Shown here: one piece after another, positions 39,201 to 51,200 of the stretch
How the letters are laid out: the number at the start of each line of letters is the position of its first letter
Position numbering within the stretch: position 1 is the stretch's first letter
Assembly: GCA_026874595.1 (NCBI GenBank)
Contig: CM049312.1
Location: forward strand, 51,029,429 to 51,093,428
DNA from: Sipunculus nudus
Lineage: Eukaryota; Annelida; Sipuncula; Golfingiida; Sipunculidae
Reading direction: 5' to 3'
Length of the DNA: 64,000 bases
Notes under the pieces: model-generated
The model's database searches: none
Told to the model about the DNA's origin: nothing
The model's input: only the letters and a program-made list of their open reading frames with translations
Position numbers and translations under genes: made by a program

Positions 39201-42200
39201 AGATATATTTTTGTGGTAAAAAATAAATAAACATTTGTATGCATGATGTGGTGTTATCTGACAAGATTGAGATTTATGATGATGCAATTGAGAATTATGA
39301 ATCAACTTTTATATTCAGATATATATGTTAAATTGGAAATGTATAGAAATATAAACTTAAATTAGAAAATAATTGATGTGATAAAAAAATCAGGATTTAA
39401 TACAAACATTTGTTCATTATTTTCCTGCCTCAGCAGAATTTGAGATCAGGCTTTGTTTGCCCTGTTTTATGTTGTTAATTAGCTATATTTCAACTGTATA
39501 CATTTCATAAAAAAATACATATATATTTAATAATATATATTATACAAAAAAAAAATAGATGCAATTGAACAAATGTGTAAACTACTGAAATGTCAACAGT
39601 TAATCGAAAAACCAACTAATGATCATGGTAATAGTACAGATCATTTGTTCACAAACTGCTCACATGCTTTAGTTTCAACATTGGGAAACACATGGTCAGG
39701 TCACAAAATATTTTTTGCAACAATTTCTTGCTCATCAATACAAACCAATCATATAAACCAACCATGGCCTTTATTACCTCTTCCTCTTACACTTTATCTC
39801 CATTAGATATTATTTTAGATTTTTACCTTCAAGGTTAACATCAGCTGAGCACAGTGACCCATAGGTCCCTTGTTTGTGTAAGTTATAAAGCTCTCCAAGG
39901 GCTACATTTGTGCAAAAAAATTTTCCCGATCGGTCAAACGGTTCCCGAGATATGTGGGTTTATGTGTGGAAACAGACGCACAAACTGACGCAGAGCGCAG
40001 AGGAAAGGTCAGAGGTCAAAACAAAATCAGGGCGCAGCAGTTCACATGTGACCCGAACATAATCCCGGGTTTCGTTAAATTCTGCCCAGCGGTTACGGAG
40101 GAGTTCTCCGTACACCTACGCGGCCGCGGCGGCGGTGGGCTGAAAACATAGTATCCGCAAAACTCTGTTTTGGCGGAAACAATGAAGTGGAGTGAAGGCC
40201 ATCAGGTCCAAGTTTCCCCCAGTTGTTTGAATTTTTGTGAAACCCAGCTGACACAGAACATTTAACACTTCCCACATAAATGGTTTTCACACCCAGGCCT
40301 TAGTTCTGTGGTTGTGTCACAACTGTTACTCCCCATCTTGGTGAAGTATTTGAGTATTTGTATCTGCCAAAACAAAGTTTTGCGGATACTATGTTTTTGA
40401 CCGGGTTCCGCCACTGCCGCCGCAGTTCATTTCTGGAATAGAACTCTGAGACCACTGGACAGTTTTTTCCGAAACTTAACATGATTATTGGGTCACATGT
40501 GAACTGGTGCCGAAATATTTTGCGTTGACCTCTGACCTTTCCTATCTCCAGTGCGTCCATCTGTGCGTCTGTTTTGACACATTAACCTACATATCTTTGG
40601 ACTCGTTTGACCAATCAGGAAAAGCCCTTTGATAGCTTAATAACATACATGGAAAATGGTGGCGCCACCTGCAAACATTTTTTCACAGCGTCCATCTTTT
40701 CATCTGCCTTGGGATAAAATCACTCATATCACTGCCATGAATGAACGGCTGAAATTTTGCATGTGTATTCATCCTGGATAGCTTTCTTGATTTTATGACA
40801 GGTGGCGCCACCTACTTTCACGTTCAGGCTTCAGACATCCAGGCTTATATCTTAGGACTGGTTTGATGTATACTCCTAAAATTTTGCATGTGTATTGATC
40901 CTCAAAGCTCTTTATCATATGCAAAACTGGTGGAGCCACCTGCAACCATTTTTCCACAACGTCCTGCTGTTTGTCTGCCGTGGGATAAAATCACTCATAT
41001 CTCTGCAATGGTTTGACTTACCTGCCTAAAGTTTTGCATGTATATACATCTTGAATTGCTTTCTCGATTTTGTGGCAGGTAGCCCACCTTCTTTCACGTT
41101 CAGGCTGCAGACATCCAGGCTTATATTTCTGAGCTGGTTTGACTTATCTGCCTAAAATTTTGCAATTGTATACAACTTTGATACCTTTCTCGATTTGTGG
41201 CAGGTGGCGCCACCTACATACACATTTCGACTGCAGACATCCATGGTAATATGCAACACACCTCTCTCTATTTCCCCTTGCCACTCAATCCATGCCTCAC
41301 TTCACCCATCCCACTCTGGTTTCAGTGGATAGTGGATACACGTAGTCACTTGTTGACTACCCGTATTCTAGTTGATTTGTTTGTATCAATTAAACAACTT
41401 AGAGTATGGCACTTTCCTTGTTTATGATCATAAACATTCATGATATGTTTATCCAAACAAATGTCAATAAAGGCTGCGATTTGCGCATCAGTCTTTTATT
41501 ATGCAGGGTTTATACTTCATAGAAAGTGCATAAAAATATAAAATGTTCCACCAGATTAAGAAGCAGCTCCTTACTGCATGGCTTTGTAAGTGGCCTCTGG
41601 CGTGAATGTCTGACAACCTTGACTCTTCTAAGATCTAATTTTAGATAGTTTGAAATTGCCCTATGCCTGAATATTTGCATATTTTGTAAGACCTCTTTAA
41701 TGGCCCACTTGTATGCACTGTAGCTAGTCAGCAATATTTGGAAAAGTGCCTTCTTGGGCTATGCATATGAGTTGAAATGAACCAGTGACATGATGTGTCC
41801 TCACTGTAACCATGGTTACCAATTGGGGAACATGTATTCATATTAGTTCTGTCACCAGAACCAATGCCCAAGCACTGGCAGGAGTGAAAATGAATGATTA
41901 AATGAACGTTTGATGGTCATTCAACAAAAGGTTTAACAGAAATGTGGCGCCAACATGTGGTGCACATGGTGATCATTTTTAGCTCAGTCAGGTCAGCTGA
42001 GGTATAGCGATGGCGCTTTGTCTGTCATCTGTCCGGCCGTCCGGTCGTCTGGCCATCCGGCCTTCTGGTCGTCTGTTGGCAGGGCACAACTCATAACTGC
42101 TGGTCCTAGAAACTTCTAAGTGAACATCCTTGGAGGTCAATGAAAATCTCCTTGGAAACCTGAAATTAGGTCACTGCGACCTATATCCTCCCAGCTATGG

Positions 42201-45200
42201 GGCTTGTAAATACCCCCAGAATAATAAAAAATTTGATACAAAACCTCCAATATCTTGATAATTAATGCATGCATTGTCTTGAAACTTGCCTTGAATATTG
42301 ACCATGAATTTTGTCTGTTCCCAAAAAGTGGTGGCGCCACCTGTATTTTTTCTTATTTTAACATATATTCTTCTATTTTTTTTTTACTATTAAATGACAA
42401 CAATCATGTCAGTTTCTCAGCTGTGATTCCATCTAGTGTCCCAAAACCTTGTGTGTTTCTTGATCACAAGTGGATGCCCTATAGTAATCACCCTGTCTTG
42501 TCTGTCTGTTCATCTCTCTGTCTGTCTGTCCATCTGCCAATCCACACAAATTTGTTTCCAGATGATAACTCCAGGTTGGATTGACATATTGATTTCAAAA
42601 ATGACTTACACATGGCCCCCAACTAAAGAAAGAACCTGTATAATTTTTGGGTCATGAGGTCAATGGTCAAGGTCACAGGACTCATTTATTTAAAAAGATT
42701 ATGGCTGCATTTTAAGTCAAGCTTTTCATCCCAAACTTTCCATCTTGCACATTTAGCTGACTTGCAAGTATAGGGAGAGCATAAATGAATTTGAGGTCAA
42801 AGGTCAAGGTCACAGGGGCCATCTGTTCACAAATTTGTTTCCAGATGATAACTCAAGTTTAGTCTGACATATTGGTTTCAAACCTAACTTATATATGGCT
42901 CACCACTAATGTAAAAACCCTGTTGATTTAAGGGTCCAAAGGTCAAGGTCAAAGGACCCATTTCTTTAAAAGACACTTGTATGCATTTCAAGCCAAACTT
43001 TTCATCACAAACCTTCCATCTTCAAGATATTACTCACCTGCCAATAGGGGATGATTCTTTTTCGATTTGGGGTCATAGAGTCAAAGGTCAAGGTCACAGG
43101 GCCAGTCCATTCACAAACTAGTTTATGGATGATAATTCTGCTTTGGCTAGACAGATTGGCTTCAAACTTGATTTATTATTGACCCACCACTTAACTAAGG
43201 AACATTTTCATTTTCAGGGTCAAGAGTCAAAGGTGGAGGTCACAGGAGCCATATCTTTAAAATGATTGTGAATGCAATGTAAATCAAACTTTTCATCCCA
43301 AACTTTCCATTTTTCACACATGGCTTACTTGCCCAAAGTGGAAGAAATCTGTAGAGGTTACCTGGTCAGAGGTCAAGGTCACTGGACCCACATTTTTTAG
43401 AAGATTGTTACAATAATTTAAATGCTGCAAGTTCAAAGATAATAAGTTCTCAGATTATTGGACACAAGGTTAATGGTTAAGGTCACAGGACCATCAATCT
43501 AAAAAATTCTTTAAAATATTCTTATAGACAAATATAGTTGAGTTTTGAGACCTGTAGGTCCCTAGTTTTTGTTTGGGGATATTTTTTTACAACAGCGGTA
43601 AATAATGAGAGCATATTCACAAAGGCGATGTCAAATTCAATACCGGCTGAGTGGCGATGTACTTCTTATATAAAAGAAATCCTGTTAATATTCCCCCAGT
43701 TCATTACAACGGAAATTTGATACAAGTAACTAATTCCCATAGGACAAACATGTTCATTATAACGTGTTCCTTAAATCTCCTACTCACACAGTAAAGTTAA
43801 TACAATGAAACAAATCTCTCATTCACACAGTCAGTAGATTGGCTGACCCATTTTCTGATCAGCAACATGTTCTAGATTTTAATAAATCACTGTTTATGCA
43901 GCACTATACTGAAGCTTAATCTTATGGTGTTCAAAATTTCCTTTTAAATTTGACTTTATTATGTGATATTTGGTATCACCGTTCTTACATGACACTTTCA
44001 AATGAGTGATAACATAAGTTCCATGAAGAAGTTAACAAAAACCTATACACAATAGCTAACATGAAAATTTATCTATGATTCCCTGAATTACTTGTGATTT
44101 AATGTTGATATGGACTGCCATATGAAGAACGTACAGTGATGTAGATGTTTTGATTGCAGCTTCCGTGGCAGACCGTGGAGGCCGTGGGCGACCAGAGTGG
44201 CTACGTGACGGCCATCATCGGTCACCTCAAGATGAACCTCCCCGTCATCAGGGACAACCTGGCCTCATCCAGGAAATATTTCACACAGTTCTGTATCAAG
44301 TTTGCCACGTAAGTATCATTCTGAATGAAACAGGCATTCACTTAACCACTGTGTCATACTTGTTAGGTTACACACATAATGGTGAGTTCTTCCATATTTT
44401 ATGATCAGTTAAGTACTTTCCTTTATGTATATGGTATCATTGACAAACCTGATCTTACTAAAACCTCCCATTATCAGTCTGGTGTCAGTATAGTATTAAG
44501 CAGTTATACATGTATCACTTTTCTAGCTAGATACATTCAGCTGCAGTGAACTGTTGATCAGGAAAAGTAATGCTGAGATTTTGAGGCACATAGTTTAATT
44601 AATACTTCTTATCTTGTTTTGCAGGTCTTTTATTCCAAAATTCATCAACACCATTTTCAAGTGCAGACCAATAAGTACTGTTGGTGCTGAACAGGTAAGT
44701 TGCATTTAAATTTATGCACACAGCATGTGTGTAAAGTGTTGACTCACCAAGGAAATGAATACACCCCACATGTGTTAAGTGTTGGCTCACCAAGGAAATG
44801 TATACACACCACATGTGTGTAAAGTGTTGACTCACCCAGGAAATGTATACACACCACATGTGTGTAAAGTGTTGACTCACAAAGGAAGTTTATACATTAC
44901 GTGTGTAAAGTGTTGACTCACACAGGAAGTGTATACAGCACACGTGTGAAGTGTTGACTCGCACAGGAAGTGTATACACACCTCATGTGTGTAAAGTGTT
45001 GACTCACACAGAAAGTGTATACACACCACATGTGTGTGAAGTGTTGACTCACACAGGAAGTGTATACAGCACAGGTGTGAAGTGTTGACTCGCACAGGAA
45101 GTGTATACAGCACATATACATATGTGTGAAGTGTTGACTCACACAGGAAGTGTATACACATATTATGTGTGTAAAGTGTAAAGATGCACAGCAGTAAATC

Positions 45201-48200
45201 TTTGGAGATGTTGATGTTGATATTTCTTGGGAATAATCATTCTTTTGGATGGGAACTTAATCTAACATTTACATGTTTAGCTCAGCTGACTATAAGTCAT
45301 CTGAGCCATCGTGATGTTTTTTTTTTACGAACAGGGCATGTTTTGAAACTGTTGGACCCACAAATCCAAAATACTATATACAATTAGATGTCCCCAAGTT
45401 CTCCTTCCAAACCTAAAAATTGGTCACTGTGCCTTTGTTTCTTTGATAAGCTAAAGCAAAAACCTCTGTTTTCCGGTAAAAACCTATTGTTGCACTTCAA
45501 AGCTGCCCCCTATAAAACCACAAGTGTTATTGTTTACATGTTTTGTATAACCATTTCTGCATATATATCCTATGTACATACCATAAATTAGGTCAATATT
45601 GCGTAAATTATTGAATTTATGGGCTAAAACATTGTGAAAAAACTATTTAAAAACCAGGAAATATATTTACTCTCCTAACAAAATAATTGCTGAAGCAAGA
45701 GACTTTTTTCCCAAGGATATTTAACTTAATTAAATTCCAGATTCAATTATATACCAGAAATCAGATCAGAATTTTGTTTGGTTTTTTTTTCAGTTATAAG
45801 CATAATCATAAAAACTGTACCTTAAATTTGGCCCAACTTTGAACATGGCATTTTTTTCCCCTATAAGTACTGCGTACTTGATATTCACAGCATATACACA
45901 AAAGGATGTTAAAATCTGCAATATGAAAATAATAACTCCAAAATTAGGCTAGTAATTGAATTCTTTTGGAGGCTCCTATTGTATTCACTTGCTTTGTCAT
46001 GCAGCCCACTTTAGTCCCCCCCCCCCCCCTCTCTTTCTCTCTCTCTCTCTCTCTCTCTGCCCTCCTCCCTCCCCCCATCCAGACTCATTAAAAATTAACA
46101 CATTTTTTGTTGGTCAGATGTATTCTTTAATATAACTCCTAGGCACAATGTTTTTTTTTTCCTTATTGCAGTATATGAATAGTTTTAGGCCAGTTTTAGT
46201 TTTGCATGTATTACATAGAAAAATATATGCTCATCAGATTTATATTATGCTCATTTGAAAATGGATTTTGTTTTAAATTACAGCATTCTATTTCAGTTAA
46301 TAAATTAAATGTGTATAATTAAACTGCAGCTAATCTCTACTTTCTGACTTATTCTATAATTGACAGGTATTCATACATTCCCATGGTTATTTTATGCACA
46401 TACTACTGTCACATAGCTGAAATTATGATACTTCTAGAAATATTTGATCATGAGACACTCCTGCACCTTTGATATAGTCCATAAAAAGTGCACAGTATTA
46501 GTTTGCCAAATATATACCGTATTTATTCCAATTTGGCGATCCCTCTTATTTCTCGACCCCAAAAAATATTTTGAAAGCATAATTTCTAAAATGACTCTAA
46601 TTTCGCGACTGCCGACGATGTTTTTTGTCGACGATGTTAAGGTGTAATGCCTCCTTCTCTCACGGGCACCGCAGTTTGTATCTGACTAGATTCTTATAAC
46701 ACCGAGCATCCACATCAAACTTGTTTGCAATAAAATTTTTGAAGATACAAAGATGCGTTTTTCGTAATATATAAACATGATAAAGCGTTCAAGTTCCAAA
46801 TGGGTGTCCGTGACGAAGCAAACTTGTGTACCATTCCGGGTACGCACGTGTCTCGTGTGCGATTCACGTGGGATAATTAGCAAAAATATTTACCAAGTAG
46901 GGGGAAGCACGGTTGGTGGAACAACTGTGACACAGTTGGACCGGTCATCTTAGTTAAGTTTAAACGACCCCGGTTAGTTTTTGGATGGGTGACCGCGAAT
47001 ACAAAACAGGGCCCGATCGAGGGCACGCCAGCTAGGACCATTTCCGGTCGTACATATTTTAACGTGCCTTTACTTTCCTGTATTTATTACGTATTATGCA
47101 TATAAAATTTATCTGATAATTGGCAGTTATTTTTATAAAGTCTTCTTCCAACTTGGTGCAGCTGCTTGTCCCTTTATATCGCCGCCTGGTGGGTTAACCT
47201 GAAACAACTGGTAGTTGCATGAGTTGCCGTCTATGTCATCGTACCTATACGCGAAGTAGTGATCATTTTGTAAAGTGATTGAGCTCAGTTTTATTAATCA
47301 TTTGCGGACACTAGGTAATTCATGTGACAGTTGGAAGCCCGTTTGTAGGAAATACTGTTTAGCTAACAAAACAAACTTATAAACGACCAAATTATCACTC
47401 AATTCATATGACCACTGGAGTGTCAGAGCTGCTCTGCGGCTCTAGGGAAGGTTATTAAACCGCGTGCCTCTAAAATCTAGACCACCGCAAATTCTGCAGG
47501 AAGATAATTTTCAAATATCCTCTATTGTCTCGACCTCTGAGAAAATTAATTATTTTTAAGTGGTCGCCAAATTAGAATAAATACGGTATTCAATATTTGA
47601 TTATTACCAGTGAGCAGGACTATTTCCTCTTAGCTTTAAAATGCTAAAGTATAAATATAAAAAATAAGTATATTTTGCATTTGCTTAAATTTTCCGAAAT
47701 CCAGCTGAGAGGCATGACCCATGGGTCCCTTGTTTCTCCTTTTAATCATATCAAAAGCTTATGAAGGAAAACTTTAAACTACTACCTTTCAATACTGTAT
47801 AATGTAAGGGAAAGTATGTCAGAACGACATTTTCATAAAACTCTAACATTTTGTAACCTTGTGTGAAATAAGTACATTTGAAAACTTAGCAAATATGCAC
47901 AATCAATAGTTGTAAGAGTATCAGTTAGGATTATATATATGTGTTGTGTTTGTTGTTCTAGCTGTTGTTAGACACACATTCCCTGAAGACGGTACTGCAA
48001 GACCTACCATCTATTGGCTCCCAGGTAGCCAGGAAGGCCCCTGCTAGGTATACACCATGTTGTTTAACATTTTCTAATCACCTGATAGTCATATGCTACT
48101 AACTATATGTAATAGACTTCATGAAAAAATAGATTAGGAGGTATAAAAATAATAATGAGATACAACACATTTTGTCCTATTATTTAATTCAGAAAATGCT

Positions 48201-51200
48201 CTTTTGTTTTATACTGTTTAATCAATAAAAATTATTTAAAACATGTCATACTATGAAAATGTGATACAATTAGAATTTGCATTCTTTGGTCTCGGATGTA
48301 ACTACGGAGGTCATCAATATAAGGGACAGGTACAGATGAAAGGATGACAGCCTGAGGCTAGGTTAATCTGAACAGTAGATGTAGAAGACCAGGTTGTCAC
48401 AAGTACAGACTGGAGGATATCCACCAGAGGCTGGGTTAATCTAATCAATAGATATAGAAGACTAGGTTGACACAGGTACAGACTAGCGGGTGACCGCCTG
48501 AGGCTGGGTTAATCTCAACAGTAGATGTAGAAGACCAGGTTGACACAGGTACAGACTAGAGGATGACCAGCTGAGGCTGGGTTAATCTCAACAGTAGATG
48601 TAGAAGACCAGGTTGACACAGGTACAGACTAGAGGATGACCGCCTGATGCTGGGTTAATCTGATCAATAGATGTAGAAGACTAGGTTGACACAGGTACAG
48701 ACTAGCGGGTGACTGCCTGAGGCTGGGTTAATCTGATCAATAGAAGTAGAAGATCAGGTTGACACAGGTACAGACTAGGTGAAGACGGCCTGAGGCTGGA
48801 TTAACCAGAACAGTAGATGTAGAAGACCAAGTTGACACAGGTACAGACTAGAGGATGACCACCTGATGCTGGGTTAATCTCATCAATAGATGTAGAAGAC
48901 TAGGTTGACACAGGTACAGACTAGAGGATGACCACCTGATGCTGGGTTAACCTGATGAATAGATGTAGAAGATCAGGTTGACACAGGTACAGACTAGCGG
49001 GTGACTGCCTGAGGCTGGGTTAACCTGAACAGTAGATGTAGAAAACCAGGTTGACACAGGTACAGACTAGAGGATGACCACCTGATGCTGGGTTAATCTG
49101 ATCAATAGATGTAGAAGATTGGGTTGACACAGGTACAGACTAGTGGGTGACTGCCTAAGGCTGGGTTAATCTGATCAATAGATGTAGAAGATGAGGTTGA
49201 CACAGGTTCAGACTAGAGGAAGACGGCCTGAGGCTGGGTTAACCTGAAGAGTAGATGTAGAAGACCAGGTTGACAATGGTACAGACTAGAGGATGACCAC
49301 CTGATGCTGGGTTAATCTGGTCAATAGATGTAGAAGATCGGGTTGACACAGGTACAGACTAGTGGGTGACTGCCTGAGGCTGGGTTAATCTGATCAATAG
49401 ATGTAGAAAATGAGGTTGACACAGGTTCAGACTAAAGGAAGGCGGCCTGAGGCTAGGTTAACCTGAAGAGTAGATGTAGAATGACCACCTGATGCTGGGT
49501 TAATCTGATCAATAGATGTAGAAGACTAGGTTGACACAGGTACAGACTAGCGGGTGACTGCCTGAGGCTGGGTTAATCTGATCAATAGAAGTAGAAGACC
49601 AGGTTGACACAGGTACAGACTGGAGGATGACCGCCTGAGGCTGGGTTATCCTGAAGAGTAGATGTAGAAGACTAGGGTGACACAGGTACAGACTAGAGGA
49701 AGACGGCCTGAGGCTGGGTTAACCTGAACAGTAGATGAAGAAGACCAGGTTGACACAGTTACAGACTAGAGGATGACCACCTGATGCTGGGTTAATCTGA
49801 TCAATAGATGTAGAAGACCAGGTTGACACAGGTACAGACTAGAGGATGACCACCTTATGCTGGGTTAACCTGATGAATAGATGTAGAAGATCAGGTTGAC
49901 ACAGGTACAGACTAGCGGGTGACTGCCTGAGGCTTGGTTAACCTGAACAGTAGATGTAGAAGACCAGGTTGACACTGGTACAGACTAGAGGATGACCACC
50001 TGATGCTGGGTTAATCTGATCAATAGATGTAGAAGATCGGGTTGACACAGGTACAGACTAGCCGATGACTGCCTGAGGCTGGGTTAATCTGATCAATAGA
50101 TGTAGAAGATGAGGTTGACACAGGTTCAGACTAGAGGAAGACAGCCTGAGGCTGGGTTAACCTGAACAGTAGATGTAGAAGACCAGGTTGACACAGGTAC
50201 AGACTAGAGGATGACCACCTGATGCTGGGTTAATCTGATCAATAGATGTAGAAGATCGGGTTGACACAGGTACAGACTAGCGGGTGACTGCCTGAGGCTG
50301 TGTTAATCTGATCAATAGATGTAGAAGATGAGGTTGACACAGGTTCAGACTAGAGGAAGACGGCCTGAGGCTGGGTTAACCTGAAGAGTAGATGTAGAAG
50401 ACCAGGTAGACAATGGTACAGACTAGAGGATGACCACCTGATGCTGGGTTAATCTGGTCAATAGATGTAGAAGATCGGGTTGACACAGGTACAGACTAAC
50501 GGGTGACTGCCTGAGGCTGGGTTAATCTGATCAATAGATGTATAAAATGAGGTTGACACAGGTTCAGACTAAAGGAAGGCGGCCTGAGGCTGGGTTAACC
50601 TGAAGAGTAGATGTGGAATACCAGGTTGACACAGGTACAGACTAGAGAATGACCACCTGAGGCTGGGTTAATCTGATCAATAGATGTAGAAGATCAGGTT
50701 GACACAGGTACAGACTAGAGGAAGACGGCCTGAGGCTGGGTTAACCAGAACAGTAGATGTAGAAGACCAGGTTTACACAGGTACAGACTACAGGATGACC
50801 ACCTGAGGCTGGGTTAATCTGATCAATAGATGTAGAAGACTAGTTTGACACAGGTACAGACTAGCGGGTGACTGCCTGAGGCTGGGTTAATCTCAACAGT
50901 AGATGTAGAAGACTAGGTTGACACAGGTACAGACTAGTGGGTGACTGCCTGAGGCTGGGTTAATCTCAACAGTAGATGTGGAAGACCAGGTTGACACAGG
51001 TACAGACTAGAGGATGACCACCTGATGCTGGGTTAATCTCAACAGTAGATGCAGAAGACCAGGTTGACACAGGTACAGACTAGAGGATGACCGCCTGAGG
51101 CTGGGTTAATCTCAACAGTAGATGTAGAAGACCAGGTTGACACAGGTACAGACTAGAGGATGACCACCTGAGGCTGGGTTAATCTGATCAATAGATGTAG

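Larger units (their letters stand above)
36919..40180 (-). mobile_element. GTATCCGCC-type Helentron-like element, reverse, split by an insertion
   Basis: Read on the minus strand, the 5' end near 40180 is GTTTCCGCC, AAAAC, GTTTTGCGGATACTATG. The 3' end at 36919-36960 is GGCGGATACACGTAGT, a loop, GACTACCCGTATTCTAG|TTTT. The subterminal GGCGGATAC is the complement of the family 5' end GTATCCGCC. The core has GGTGGCGCCACC about every 130-150 bp. The element at 37788-39872 separates its two halves. Confidence 0.7.
45279..47732 (+). mobile_element. AGCTCAG-type Helentron-like element with a nested TA-element
   Basis: 5' end AGCTCAGCTGACTATAAG; core as in 2761-4080 and 37788-39872; 3' end CAGCTGAGAGGC, hairpin GACCCATGGGTC, CCTTG|TTTC. 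A C-run and CT-run lie at 46017-46058. The element at 46517-47586 is inserted in it. Confidence 0.65.

Noticed and set aside
44599-45161. Minus-strand cysteine/histidine-rich frames ([10 protein letters not shown] type)
   Set aside because: Shadow of the 45 bp minisatellite; overlaps a VPS53 exon on the other strand.
46935-47020. Functional 5S rRNA gene
   Set aside because: Only the central promoter region matches; both ends are degraded, so a fragment or SINE head is the better call.
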